Positions 1 to 12,809 of a DNA stretch of 64,000 nt are shown piece after piece. The stretch is from Ignelater luminosus (Eukaryota; Arthropoda; Insecta; Coleoptera; Elateridae), in the NCBI GenBank assembly GCA_011009095.1, contig VTPC01090542.1, positions 89,732 through 153,731 on the forward strand. Reading direction: 5' to 3'. How positions within the stretch are numbered: the stretch's first letter is position 1; the number at the start of each line of letters is the position of its first letter. Position numbers and translations under genes: made by a program. The notes under the pieces are model-generated. The model was not told where the DNA came from. It saw only the letters and a program-made list of their open reading frames with translations, and made no database searches.

Positions 1-3000
1 ATGTGTAATTCGAGAGAAGATTAGAAATTAGTAGCTTTTTGAAGAAAATGATTTGTTTTTGTAGCTAGCTGTTTTAGAAGGAGAACGAGAAACCTTGAGC
101 TACCACAGGCAACAGAAGAGCAGCGCTGTAACGCGATGTAACCCAATAAAGCCGGCGCAGTCTGAAACTTCGCCACGCTACTATTCTGTGACATCTCTAG
201 TGTATTATTTGTTGTATTTTTTGTATGTAAAAGTATTGAACAATTTTTATGTTACATGCAAATTATAGCTAAGCAAAGCAATAAACAATAAAAAAAAATC
301 CACTTACTGTAAGGATACTGTAAATATTAGAATATAGATAATCATCTGCTAGAATTAGGGTATAGCTCATCCACGCATTTTTGCTCAATCTCTAATTAAT
401 AAATATTGATGTTTCTTGAGTTGTGTTTCGACTAACAAAAAACGTTGCTTCGCCTTAGCAGTCCTGGTAGGGGTAGTAAGCGGTGCTTCACGTGCGTGAA
501 GCGTAAGTGTATGGGGATTCATGTTTTTTGGTGTACCTTCTAAGCCTTTCAAACGTAAACTTATCTGAACAGAGTAGTCCAACTCAGTAGAAGCAGTTGT
601 TTCAATTTTCTTGTATCCGTTGATCGCTTTCTTCAAATGATACTCTGGGTCTGCGTTGGTCAATTCAAATTGTTAAAGGAAACGCCTTTTCTTTGTGCCT
701 TAACTTGTCAAGTCTTGAAGATCAATTAGAACAAAGACATCCCAAATTAATTTTTAGTTGAGAAGTTACTTTTTAGTCGTCTTCGATTTCATAACAATGT
801 AGGAAATAAATAATTAAATGAGCTTTTAAAATTGAACGATTTTTTAGCGCCTTTTGCACAAAATGATGAATGGCTTTCTCTGGAAAGGCATATTGCAAGA
901 AGAATTTCTGAAAGACGGATATTTGTTTCGTATTTATCAAGAATATTCATAATTCTGTTACCTATGGCATTAGGTACTAGCTAAAAGAGAAGCAAATGAA
1001 ATAGTCACTTGTATGGTTTTTTCAATTAAAGCACACGTAAACAAGAAAACAGCTCATGCAGTATTTTATTCCGATATTTGCGTATCTTAAAAAAAATCAA
1101 TTTTTGTTTAGTATGCACATTTATTGTGTACAAAATTTATGTTTAGAATCAGTTACTCATAAATATCTCATTGTGGGTTACTCAAAAAATGAAGGAGACT
1201 CAATGCATAGCCGCATAGCGTGATAAAGAAAGAAAAGTCTGAAAGTTTAAAGAATAATTCAATCTATTCTCCGTCCGAAAAGGTCCATTGAAACAAGGTG
1301 GAAATTGTGAAAATTGAGAAGTCACAAAAGGACATTATTTCATACAGTACATTTTACGAATTTAAAAGAATTAACAGTAGGCAAAAAATGAGAAGGCAAT
1401 TAAGGGAAAGAGTTTTACATCAGGTGGAGGCTGAGCAGTTTAGAAGCTTTATTATCCTTATTCTTGTAATCAGTTGTTGGAAAAGAGATATTTATATTGT
1501 AAATAAATCTTTTGTGTATATTAAGTATATTTGTTTATGCTACTGTCTTACACCTTATTCACATCCGAAGCTCAGCCTAGTGAGTATCAACAGTTTCTCA
1601 GTAACCTACCGGTAGGGTACATAATAAGTTGTCTAGCAGTTATAAACGAGACCAAGACATTTTGACTTTACTATAATCTTCTGTGGTTTCTGTTAAAAAG
1701 TAATAAAAAGCTAATAAAGAAAAACTATTAATAAAGATGTCGTTATGGTGATACGATTTATGGGAATTCTACACTGCGATTTCGAGTGTTGTGTTTGTGA
1801 CTTACAAATGTTTCTAAAATTTATCTAATTTGAAATTGACTAGAATCTTTTCAAAATTCCTCTAATAATATAAAGCTTCAATGATTAAAGAATAGGCTTA
1901 ATTGTAGTTTGTTAATAATATGTTATAATAATAATTATTAAAAATAATTGAAGGTCCTCTGGTTTTCATTACTTTTGTCATATTTAACATTTATGTAAAA
2001 CCTGTTAAGATTTGTAAGAATAATAATTATAGGCTTTTGAAATACAAAGCTTAAATTCTTAAATAAGAAATTGGTGTCACGTGTTTTAGTTACTGTTTTC
2101 TATAAAACGCCGTACTCCTTTTTTAAAGCAACTTTTACACTATAAAATTGAAATGTCATTACAATAAAATCGCAACAAGTAAACTCAACTTTGAACGAAT
2201 ATTAATTTTACACCAAAAACGAAAGTGTTTTATCATCCTTTTAATAGTTTTTGTTATAACTCAAGGTAAATTATGCTTTAATAGTAATTGCTATTGTTAG
2301 TATTGAGATTGGTAGTAAACTCGCAGGTTTCAATAACGACCATCATTGAAGTCTCTAGCTACCTAAGTAATATTAGTGCGTGCTTCAATGAATAAGCTGT
2401 TTGAAAAAAATCATCAAGTCATCAAAAATAATGGATTTTGCTGTATAATAAATAAATTTAAGCAAATTGCCAATTAACAGCTTTTAAATTAAATAAGCCG
2501 ATTGATAAACTAGAACTGTTCGGGCGAATAGTAGCTCAGATTGCATTCTGGAAGTTCTAATTTTAAACACATTAAAATTGCACAATGGGTAACAACCGGA
2601 GCTCTCTCTAGTGCATGTGTCGTGGGTTATGTGATACATTTTCCTGGTTATGTAACAATTTTTCTACTTGTTACGCTTCGATAAGCTCGTATCATTTTGC
2701 AGCAGCATACACCTAAAAATTTTCATAACTTTCATAACTAAAGAATATAACGTACGGGTCACTCAACAATTACATATTAATAGTAGCCATTTCACTGCAA
2801 AACAGATCTTTAACAAATAATAATAATATCTTGTGAAATGCACGCGGGAGTGTATAATATTTATTGACATGCTTGCTTCGAGGGGTAAATAAATTTAATC
2901 GATTTTTCTAATTATAATTTTATTAGGTGTTTACGATTTAATATCCAACGTGAGTCACACTCATCAAATGAGTTGATAGTAATCTGCACGTTTTAGAAAT

Positions 3001-3696
3001 GTCATTACTTTTGAACTTGATATTTTGGCCTCTTTAAAAGCGAAAGTTCAACGAAGAAAATGGCCAGACTGTTATTCCACACTTTGTATAAGCACAATCA
3101 GGTAAATGAAATATTTGTTCATCCTCATTATTTTGTGCAAGGACGTTCAGAGTTAAAATGATTAATTTGTAACACCCTAAAATGAAATATTGAAATTACA
3201 GAAGAGTGTTTAGTTTGTTAACATTAATTTTGTTAAATATATAATGATTAAAGAATTTATAGTTGTTTTTAATTCTAGTATCTTTTTAAATAAATTACAA
3301 TATAAATTTCTTGAAGGATGTAACCTTGTAATTTATCTTACTACTTAAATGTCCCCGATTGAAATTAGAACACATTTTTAGGTATAATTGGAGTATTGTT
3401 AAATTTAAAGGTCGGTGATTAATAGTTTTCCATTGATTTTATATTATATTACATATAATGTCTATTTTTAAAATTTTACAGAGGTCAAAGTGAAATGAAA
3501 TTTATACTTTATGAGAATTAAGTAGGCTGTGCTCATGAATAAAACAGATATATGTCGGTATAAATTGTGTTTGTTCTATTATACAGTTGTAAAACATTCA
3601 TATGACAGCCTATGTTTTGGTGAAGAAACAGCAGAATGTGATTCTTTGTTTTTCTTTAAATTTTTCTTTTACATTATTATCGAGCCATATAACATA
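1..3696. other. AT-rich spacer without a recognised gene
   Basis: No recognisable gene, RNA or transposon was found here. A 92-codon minus-strand reading frame at 385-663 has a fairly protein-like composition (segments such as EAPLTTPTRTAKAKQRFLLV) but is preceded by an in-frame stop two codons before its nearest start region and matches no family I know. It could be a fragment of an exon or of a transposon ORF. A plus-strand frame at 1298-1615 looks like chance. Confidence 0.4.
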
Positions 3697-4771
3697 CGAG
3701 GACTGTCTTTTTGGTGTTGCATACAGTCGTAGAAACAAACAGTAGATCGGCTTAAAATGTTTTATTGTTTTTCAAAGTATTCCCCACAGAGATTGATACA
3801 CTTTTGCATTTGTTCAGACCAATTATTAAAGCAGTTATTTCAGTCTTTAGTTGGGACAGTCGAAATTGTCATTTTGAAGGCAGCGACTGGAACATTCTTG
3901 ATCCTTGGGAACGTAAAAAGATCGTTGAGGCGGGAGATAATCTAATAATTGAACGCTTTGCTGCTTTAAAAATTCAATTGTTTTTCGAGCTGTTTGTAAA
4001 CTCGCATTGCCCTGGTGGAGAATGATTGGTCATTCTGAGTTGGTTTTTCAGAGCACAACGATTACTTCTGGCAAACAAACGGTTGTATACCAATCAACAT
4101 TAAACGTTTTTCGATCTTGTAAAGAGACTGCAGTGACCTACTTTTAAGACAAACGTTGCGACCATCTTCTTTATATACAACTTTTGTTGGATTTTCCTCA
4201 TTTTGATACACCCAAACATCGAATTGTCATTTATTTTCGGGTTCATAAAAACAAATCTATGATTAGTCACTACTCACGATGCTATAAACGTTTTTTGAGT
4301 TCTATTTTGCTCTTGAGCTAAAAGATGCGGGATCCAACAAGAAACTAACTTTCTCACACTCAGTTCATCATGCAGGATCTTTTGGATTGAAGTCTTTGAA
4401 ATGTTTGAAGATGTCTCAATCTCACAACATGTCATATGTTGATCCTCCTTGATCAGCTGCAGCACCGTTTTGATGTTTTTCTGGGTGACTGTTGTCCTTG
4501 GTGGACCTGTTCTGGGATTATCGCTGAGGCTGGTGCGTCCACGTTGGAATTGGCAGTACCAGCGGGAGATTGTCTATTGATGTGCTGCTTCATCACCAAA
4601 AACAGAAACCAACTCGGGGACACATTGTTACTGAGATAGTTCTCTCTGAAGATTGTAAAAAACTATTGCGCGATAATCTTCTCGACTTTGTTTTGGAATA
4701 TTTAGGTTAATTCTGACTTTGGACGTTTCGTTAGTGGCTCCCTATCTGCAACACTAAATAGACAACCTTTT
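3697..4771 (-). mobile_element. Decayed mariner-like DNA transposon
   Basis: This is a roughly 1.07-kb remnant of a mariner-like transposon, transposase on the minus strand. The C-terminal coding end (about 3750-3830) reads as a mariner tail with MQKCINLCGEYFEKQ. The centre (about 3960-4060) retains ARKTIEFLKQQSVQLLDYLP, the stretch between the second and third catalytic acids. An N-terminal piece at 4274-4465 carries a helix-turn-helix-like segment ending in CWIPHLLAQEQ. Several stops and frame changes break the gene, so it cannot make transposase. The ends are degenerate inverted repeats (left AGGACTGTCTTTTTGGTGTT, right complement AGGTTGTCTATTTAGTGTTG) next to TA dinucleotides, as expected for the family. 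The exact right boundary is uncertain by a few bases. Confidence 0.7.
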
Positions 4772-4849
4772 TATTTAAGCATCTATATAATTGTGCGCTT
4801 TGGTACACATTTATCTAGCATGCTGTAAAACACGGTGTAAGACTTTTTA

Positions 4850-6345
4850 AGATCCTTTAACCAGACGTTCTCGCTTTAATGAAGAGCTGTTGCTTGTTTG
4901 GTCCGAGGTCTTCAATGAAAATAATGTTTTTGTAAGGTCTTGTTTTATCGTTTGCTTTTCTGAATCTACGATGCTTAACATTTCAGGTACTAACAATCGA
5001 CTGTACTTCGTATCTCAAAACTGCATATTTCTATATTTTTGCAAGGTGAGGTAGAGACTATGAGTCTGTTTCGATGATCGCGTTGTTTTGTTCTGATTGA
5101 AAACCATATTGGGGCAAATTCGTTTAAAAGAAACTGTCTACTATTATCCAAATAAAACACGTTAGGTATGTCGTATTTTGAGCAAATTGTTTTTAGTATA
5201 TTGATCAACACATTTGAAGTAATGGTTTTCATGTAATACACTTAGGAAAATCAGGAATATTTTTGTCAATCACAATTAAATATGTTTGACTGTTAAGTTT
5301 AGCAGAATTAGCTGCCACAGCGCACTAAGAGGTTGGAGGGAGGTTTGACTGGATTAACAGTTTGCACAATGGTGTTGATATTACAGACAACATTTGGCAA
5401 ATAAATGCATTCGTGAGCACGTTTTTGAAGCTATTGCTTGTAACACGCTCTTTTGCAGTGTTTTAGAAATGGTTGGCGTCCTTTCACCAATATGTTATCG
5501 ATTACAAAAATTTCTCTTCTAGCATTCTAATTTTTTTTTACAGCAGGCTTACTTATAAGAAAAGCTCTAGCTGGAAAATCATTTTGAAAACAAAATATTG
5601 GAACAACTGATATTAATTTGTTCTTTAATAATTTTTTTCTAGAAGCGATGTTCAACCAGTTTGTAAAAAAATGGCATTATTTTAGTAATACTCAGCGTTT
5701 CTTTCTTGATGTGAGCTGGGCTTTACCGAGTTAGATAAGGACCTTGATAATAAGCTACCGGTTTCAAGATGTCTGTTTTATTTTGTTCTAATGATGCTCT
5801 CAAACCAAAAATTCTAAAGAAATAGATTAGAATAAAACGCAACACCTTCCAGAATTTCTTTATTGTTCCAATATATTTTACCTACCACGTTAGGCATCCA
5901 CTGATTTCATGATAATAATTATGTGACTCTTAAGAACTGGAAATCTTAAAAGAATTTGCTTCAGTCAGCGTTGAAATATTTTTTTGACATTTGAGATACC
6001 AGAAAGAAAAACTTTTTAAAGCAAAGACTCTCAAAAGGCGTTGCAAAAGTCGTGAATATCATGCTTTCTTAAGACAGTGGAATTTGAAAAGGGCAAACTC
6101 AGTATCTATTATAATTTAGAAAAATAAGTTGCAGCTTATAAATCACTCAAGGTCTTTTCCACTAAAAGTAATATAAATTTTTGGTGCTTGACAGCCTGAT
6201 GTAAAAGTTAAAAATCTATGCCTTTATGTTTTGGCACTACTGCTAGAGGTAAACTACTTTAATCTGTCGATGCGATGATATCCTTCTCTTATAAGATTTT
6301 CTAGGCTAATTTAACTTTTGGATTTTAGCGTAAGCAATTTTTCCC
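4850..6345 (-). mobile_element. Ty3/Gypsy LTR-retrotransposon fossil (pol fragment)
   Basis: A fossil pol region of a Ty3/Gypsy-type retroelement lies on the minus strand. In order from high to low coordinate, reverse transcriptase-like (about 6100-6300), RNase H-like (about 5650-5830) and integrase-like (about 4990-5480) segments can be recognised by family resemblance. It is heavily broken, with many interruptions, and no flanking LTR was found. Its decay suggests an old insertion. Confidence 0.55.
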
Positions 6346-6427
6346 AAACGGACTGTATTACGAGGGTAAAGCTAAAATTATTGAGATTAAGAAGCGTTGT
6401 TAAATTTTTTTAAGATTTGATTTTAAA

Positions 6428-7480
6428 TATGTTCAAAGTAATTCCCTTCGACAATAATGCACTTAACGATTCTTTCCTTCCACTTCTCAAAATCACCCAG
6501 CCACTCTTCTTTCGGAATGCTTGCAAAATAATCGTGTACGGCAGCATCAATCTCTTCTTCAGACAGGAATTTTTTATCTCGCAATTTTTTTTAGTTCAAA
6601 AAATAACCAAAAGTCGCACATTACCAAATCGGGTGAATATGGTGGGTGTTCTACTACTTTTATCTTCTTTTCAGCCAAAAACTGGAGAGTTGCGTTTGCC
6701 ATATGAGACAACGCGTTGTCGTGATGCCGCATGATTCCCTTCTCAGGTATTTTGCTGAATACTTCTGGTAAACATTTTTTAGTGTACCATTTAGCTGTAA
6801 CTGTTTTCTGCCCACCTAGCTTAATTGCACTGACCAGACCCGTACTTCTAAAAAAAACTGCGTACATAACTTTCTCCATGGCTCTTTGTTTTCTTGTCAT
6901 GGTTGGCGTTTTCTCATCTAAGTGCATCCATACACGACTTTCTTGGCGGGTAGGCACATCAAAAAATATGTATGTATACGTATGTTTCGTTTCTTGTCAC
7001 AGTTTTGGAAAACATTTGGAGGCCCCCATTATTGAGTAAATTCCGGGTCTCATGGCAGATTCTTAAACGCTCTGCTTTTTGGAATTCTGAAAGCTGGTGT
7101 GGCACAAAACGACTTATAACCTTTTTTAAATGCAGATGATCATGTATGATTGTTCTAACAGCTGAGGATCCTATCTTAAGTTGATGCTCTATTACAGCGT
7201 ACATAGTTTTTTGTTGTCATTTTCAATTATTTATTTAACAGCAGCAATGTTTTCTTCGGTGACAGCTGTTGGAGGACGTCTTGCCCCTTTTTGATGTTTA
7301 ACAGAAGGTCTTTCACGTTCAAATTCCTTAAACCAGCGGTAAATTGTAGCCAAAGAAGGAGCTTGTCCTTGAAATGTTAAATCTAAGCTTTTCTTATACT
7401 CATAAGCACTTAATCATTTTTATAAAATACTCTCTGGTTAACTCCACTTTCTCACTTTTTCAAACAAATGAGGTATTCCC
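6428..7480 (-). mobile_element. Decayed mariner-like transposon (DD34D, ETY variant)
   Basis: A mariner-like transposase is readable almost from end to end on the minus strand, but in several frames. Around 7230-7430 is a helix-turn-helix segment (SLATIYRWFKEFERERPSVK) followed by a TAVTEENIAAV linker. The frame at 6959-7204 covers the middle (FVPHQLSEFQKAERLRICHE) and reaches the first catalytic site, read as TVTRNETY where the family has GDETY, so Asp is replaced by Asn. The frame at 6574-6957 carries VPTRQESRVW-like sequence (here MPTRQESRVW), the second catalytic Asp in HHDNALSH and the third in SPDLVMCDFW; the spacing between them is 34 residues. The tail at 6428-6570 reads EEWLGDFEKWKERIVKC and ends in GNYFEHI plus a stop. 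Terminal inverted repeats were not found. The copy is non-functional. Confidence 0.8.
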
Positions 7481-9230
7481 TCTTTAAGTATCATTTTGTA
7501 TTCATCATTAAATTTGGTTATTCCCTTTATGGGATCAAATTTTACCGCACTTATGTCTTTCCAAGCGATCATCTTGAGCTGTTCGATCGCGGGTTTACCC
7601 AATAATTTGACATCAGAGACAACTACATGGTTTGATTGGCAATTACATGCTTGCCTGTTATCTAATTCTTATATGACTGAAGCCTACAACTTGAATCTGA
7701 TAGTATTGTTTAACTATTTACATTGACCAACCGTGACTCAGATAAACTATTATTCAACAAACCTACAACCAGGCAATCTCTAATCATTTCATCTCGTAAA
7801 GCGACATAATCACAATATTAATCTAATTCGTATAACGATGTGACAATTTGCTACAGTTTTGCGTTCAAAATTAATACTACATGAAATCTTTAAAGTTTAA
7901 TTGGAAATTCAAATTCGTTCTTTTATCAAGAAAACTGCAAAAGAACGAGTAGTTAACTGTGCATACACACAATTGTTCAATACTAGCAAATTGCTGTAAA
8001 TCAAGAGATCAACTCAAAAATTCAAGTAAAAAACAAGATATTCTACGAGAAAAATGTAAAAATATTTATTTTAATTTTAAATAATTTAAGTGACTTTACA
8101 AATAAAAATAATTTATTGAATATTAAGATTTTCAAAATAGCCATTTAGTGCCAACAAAGACAGATATAAAATGTATTAATAATTCTAAAGAATATCTGGA
8201 AAGGTTTAAATACAATGAGCTTTTCAATTTAACAAAACCTCGTAAAGAGGAAATGCACAGTAATAAGGTGATAAACATCTGTCTTGGTTTTTGGAATTTT
8301 TATAGAAAAGAATGCAAATGCTTGGTAAAGGATATCATAAATTTAAGGTCAAATATTTAAAAAAGCAAATACAATTATTATCGGTTCTAAGTCTTTTCTT
8401 TTATTTTATTCGACTCGACAAGAAATCCCTAACATTTGACACTGATGGTAGATCTCAAAATAAACCAAGTTTACTCGAAAACGGCGTATCCTAAGAAAAA
8501 CACCTAACAGTAACTTTCTGTACTAAATTAAATATAAAATTCAGAAATGGCATTATTTGCTAGTTTTAAAGCGGTGTAACATATTTCTCTTCCTCTTGCC
8601 TTATGATGGATATATCATTATGTAGATCTCAGACTTAATAGAATCTTTGGATAGCTTTGGGCATGTGAAGCTTTTCTAGTACGCCGAGTTTATCAACTAA
8701 CTACTAAAGTCAAATTTACTAATGTTGGAGTGAGTAGAGCTGTGTTTAAATATACCAGATTCAAGGTCTAAGCTCCTTCAAGTGTCTTAGGCCTTATGAA
8801 ACGATGTGATACATTAGATTCGTTACGCAAAGTGTACGACGTGAAAATTTCTTGCACATAGTGTAAAATTCGTACAAAAAACGCTATTGCATCGAAAACC
8901 ACTTTAGATAAAATTGTTACATATAATTAGTCACGATCTTGCTTTAGATATTATCACCTTTCCAGACCCATGAACCAATTACTAGTGGTCTTTGTGGCTA
9001 ACCGAAATGACACAATATTACACTGCAATTTTCGTATGCTATTGCTTTTTAGAACACGCCATAAAAGTATTGAAAATAAATTAGTTTCACTGTATGTGCA
9101 CTTGCACCATTCGTTTATGATCAAATCAAAATTACTCTTTATAAATGCTAAATCATCTTATTTAGGAAATATATACAGAAATGCATTAACAATGAAAAGC
9201 AAGAATTACAAAACAAAACTCAAAAACAAG
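7481..9230. other. Spacer, nothing recognised
   Basis: AT-rich sequence with only short frames (for example 8148-8360 and 8970-9239) that look random in composition. I see no gene, RNA or transposon end. Confidence 0.4.
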
Positions 9231-9288
9231 AAAGATTGAAGCTAATTTTATGTACACACAGAAAATTTAAAAATTGTCCTAAAATTCT

Positions 9289-9598
9289 TTATTTTCCATA
9301 AACCAATCGAGCGGTGTATGGATGAACTGAATAGGCACTGTATGCAGCAACGGCAGGAGCTGCAGCTACTACAGGAGCGGCAATAGCATGGTTAACCACA
9401 TGAGCGGTATAGGAAGAAGCGTAGGGTGCAACGTAAGCTGCTGGTGCAACATATGCCGCTGGAAGTACTCCGGCAAGGCAAACTGAGAAGGCTAAAGTAG
9501 CAACGATAGCAAAGATCTGCAAGCAGAAAAATCATTTTAAATGTTTTATTACGTTTCTTTCTCATTTCAAGATTACTTACCACAATTTTTGCTGCCAT
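9289..9598 (-). CDS. Cuticular protein 1, small Ala/Val/Tyr-rich, secreted
   Basis: Two-exon gene for a predicted 81-residue structural protein of the exoskeleton. Exon 1 is 9581-9598 (six codons, MAAKIV); a 64-base intron with GTAAGT and TTGCAG ends follows; exon 2 is 9289-9516. The start was chosen because it is the only ATG whose splice joins in phase to the hydrophobic stretch. The N-terminus (MAAKIVIFAIVATLAFSVCL) is a typical signal peptide, with cleavage expected near residue 21-23. The mature part has two AAYVAP repeats, AAPVVAAAPAVAAYSAYS, and a TARLVYGK end, with no cysteine after the signal. This fits low-complexity insect cuticular proteins; there is no RR chitin-binding domain. 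A TATA box is at 9676-9683. The TAA stop lies inside an AATAAA motif (9288-9293), so the 3' untranslated region may be very short. Role in cuticle is inferred from composition and gene structure. Confidence 0.88.
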
Positions 9599-9675
9599 TT
9601 TAACTTTTTGTTTTATTTGATTTTACTAATTGCAAGCGATACAAGTTAATGATGATAACAAATGATAAAATTCTG

Positions 9676-9683
9676 CTTATATA
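9676..9683 (-). promoter_or_regulatory. TATA box of cuticular gene 1
   Basis: TATATAAG on the minus strand, 78 bases upstream of the start codon, which leaves room for a transcription start about 30 bases downstream. Confidence 0.7.
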
Positions 9684-9699
9684 CCAACAAAAAAATCAA

Positions 9700-10470
9700 A
9701 CAGTAGTAGGGTTGATGTTTCATCAAAAATTGCTTATGTTCGTTTAAATATTGTATTGCATGATTATTGTCCTATTTTCAAAAGAACTTTACGTGCGTGA
9801 TGTCTTAAAAAGTTACGTTGCATTATTATTGGAACACCTGAACGCATATGAATTGGTTGTTACGTATTGAGTTTGTTCACTTTTAACGTATTTGGTATAG
9901 ACGTCTGAATGAAATTTTTACTGTTAGTTTCATTACTTGCACTTTTATGAAATCGAATCTAATAAGAAACTAGTTTTGATACCGTTTGGAAAATTTAATT
10001 GACATTAGAAATAATAAAAAAGAACATACATGCTTTAGACATTGTTAAAAGAGGTCAAAAAACTTAAAATCCCTTTGTATTTATCTAAAAACTATTTCTT
10101 CTTAGTATACAGGGTGTGTATAAAATAAATGGTATCACTACACAATTTTGAAAGTCGTATTGAATTCAAAAAGATTGCTTTGGCACTTTTATGATATGGT
10201 GGGTCGTTTTCGAGTAAAATGAAATTCTTTGTCTTTGTATGTCAAAATCAAGCGACATAAGCGATTTTTGATGTATGCACTACTATTTATCGTTGCCTAA
10301 GAGAATTTTTACTGAGAGTAACTGTAGAAGGGTTTCTAAGGAAAACGAGTAAAAGTGCGAGTTTCGATCTGTGTTGTAATTTTTTTCAAGTTTTGTGTTT
10401 TAGTTTTAATTTCTTTGGGTAACGATCATTATTACATCTTACTCTAAGGTCTGATCTTAAATACCATTAT
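9700..10470. other. Spacer with one transposon-like end
   Basis: No gene. At 10106-10120 the sequence TATACAGGGTGTGTA has the form of the terminus of many insect Tc1/mariner-type elements and MITEs, but no matching inverted end was found downstream, so only a solo end can be claimed. Confidence 0.4.
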
Positions 10471-10479
10471 CATTGTCTT

Positions 10480-12800
10480 TACGTGGCTACATCTTTAATG
10501 TACTTTAGTCTCGTAATGCATCTGACGGCCTACTCAAAGTTTTTGGTCAAAGATAGATCAAACCTTATTGTTGATATGTTTTCGTCTTTTTAAGCCTTCT
10601 TTTCTACCCCATACAATCTGTTGTACTAATCTTTTTTAAACTGGTCAGATTTTTTAAAAATCTAAGAAATAAGGCTTTTCACATCTAACATGTTCCTCAT
10701 ATAAGGTTAGTTTTTGATTTGGTGGGCTATTCGAAAAGACCTTTAGAGTCGACCACTTTCTTTGGGCTCAAAAAAAAACGTCTCATTTACAAAACTGCAG
10801 AAGAATTCCTTGTGAGATACTTCCATAAAATGAAATATACTCTATGTGTGTCAGTGTCTGTTGGCCGTTTTAAAATCTTTCATCTAAGCTAGACCAAGCC
10901 GTATTGTTGATCTATTTTCGTTCTTTTGGGTCTTGCTTTTTAATCCATTCTAGCTCGTAGAAATTTTCTACACCGGCCATTCTTATAAAACTGATTAAAG
11001 GATTTAGACTAACTGATTGCTTGGTAGGGCTTTTTAAGGTAGATTACGTTTTTCGGGCTGAGCAAATCGTTCATGAACTGAAATTTTTTGTGTTCTACCA
11101 AAACTACAAGTGTTTTTGAGTGCAGGTTATAATATTGATGCGCTTAGAAACATATAGGCATATAGGGCGATACTTTCATAAAATATGTCCAAGATAGTAA
11201 ACCCAAGACAAAATCTTGTAAGAGGACTTCCTGGCCTTCCCAAAGGAAGATCAAGCTTTATTTTTATGTTTCCATCTTTTCGAGCCTTTCTTTTTAATCC
11301 TGCTGGTTGAAGATTCTAAGCTTTTGTAGAATGGCCAAGTCTTTTAAAATCGATTGAAGTTTTTTGGACTAAACTATCTCTGCGGTTTAGTAGGGCTTTT
11401 TACATTTCCAAACTAGCTTGGTTTTTGATTTGGTGAGTTATTTAAGCAGACAAAGTCTTTTAGGATCAACTACGTTTTTGTGGTCTGAGCAAAACTATTT
11501 AGGATCAGTCTTGTGTTCTACCAAAAGAGCAAACAACTGTTTTATAGGGCTGCGTTTAAATGTTAATGAGGTTAGGCCTATTTGGAATTCTTGTGAGATA
11601 CTCTCATTAAGGTCTTGAACCCAAGATTCTATGTGTTTTAGTGTTTTTGTTGCAGAGCAGGCACAAAAACAATTTATCAAAACTATTTGTCAGCTACCCT
11701 AAAACTGTGATCTACGTTAGATCAAACCTGCTTTTTTTAAAGTTTTTCTACACCGATCAAGTCTTTAAAACTGAACTACTTGGGATTTTAGATTAATTAT
11801 ATCGGTTTAGTAAAGTCATGTATCTCATACCAATATAGTTTTTGATTTGATGGGTTCTGTGAGTAGATTGAATTTTGTAGATTCGACTAGGCCTTTTGTG
11901 TTGAGCAAAACCATTTAGAATCTTTATATTAGTTGGGATAACTTATCTTCAACCAAAACTACAAACAGATGCCTTTTAGGACCGCATTAGAATCTTGATA
12001 AATAGATGTATTTGGAATTTTTGTGGCAAACTACCATGAGGCCAAATATGCTTTTAGGTCTTAAACCAAGAACTTTTATGCGTATCAATGCTTCAATTTT
12101 GGAAATACAGACAAAATTTATTAAAGCTAAACTAAGCCTTATTGTTGATATATCTCCATCTTTTTTAGTCCCTTTTTCATACCAGCCAAGTTTTTAGAAC
12201 CAATTGGAATTATTTGACTAATTAATGTTTGCAGTCTGGTTGAACTTTTGGAACTTGTCACGTCTGCCATTGTCATGACCTTTTAGAGCAGACCATGCTC
12301 ATTATATTTGGATTAACTATTTGGGATTTTATGGCAGAAGCAGTTTCTTGTGTTCATCGAAACTGCAAAAAGATGTTTATTATTTTTGTAAGTTATTTTC
12401 ATGTAGTAAAATATGCTTAAGATATTAAACTCAAAATTCTATGAATAACAGTATTTCTGTTACAGAGCAGACAGAAACAGAATTTATCAAAGTTGTTTTT
12501 TAGCCGTCCTGAAATTGTTGGTCCAAGAGACCTTATTGTTAGCATTTTTGTGTTCCACCAAAACTGCAAACGAGTGTTTTTTAGAGTCGTGTTAAAGTAC
12601 TGATAAGATTAGATCTAAATATATTGGATTTTAGGGTAATACCTCTGTAAAGTAAACTCTGTTCGAGATGTTCAAACAAGAAGTTAACAAAGGCTGAAAA
12701 AGCCACATGTATTGGAATTACTAGCTTTCTAAAGTTCTTTCTAAATCTCCTGTCATAGGCACAGTCGAGAACAAAAAAGTCTTAGAAGTAAGTAATTGTA
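10480..12800. repeat. Degenerate satellite-like tandem array, about six units
   Basis: A non-coding array of diverged units about 340-470 bases long. A landmark of the form AGATCAAACCTTATTG followed by TTGATATnTTTTCnTCTTTT recurs near 10541, 10880, 11240, 11708, 12120 and 12518. A second landmark, GTGTTCTACCAAAACTACAA or close variants, recurs near 10782, 11091, 11512, 11950, 12350 and 12550. A third, TAGTTTTTGATTTGGTGGGT, recurs near 10708, 11416 and 11837. The order of landmarks is kept from unit to unit, which argues for tandem duplication and later drift. No ORF or transposon domain was found in it. Confidence 0.7.
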
Positions 12801-12809
12801 ATTCTCAAA

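Noticed and set aside
1298-1615. 105-codon plus-strand frame
   Set aside because: Begins at a non-ATG codon, composition looks random, no domain, promoter or splice context.
4790-4960. Minus-strand run KTRPYKNIIFIEDLGPNKQQ resembling a LINE ORF1 segment
   Set aside because: Short, isolated and next to other transposon debris; not enough to assign a family.
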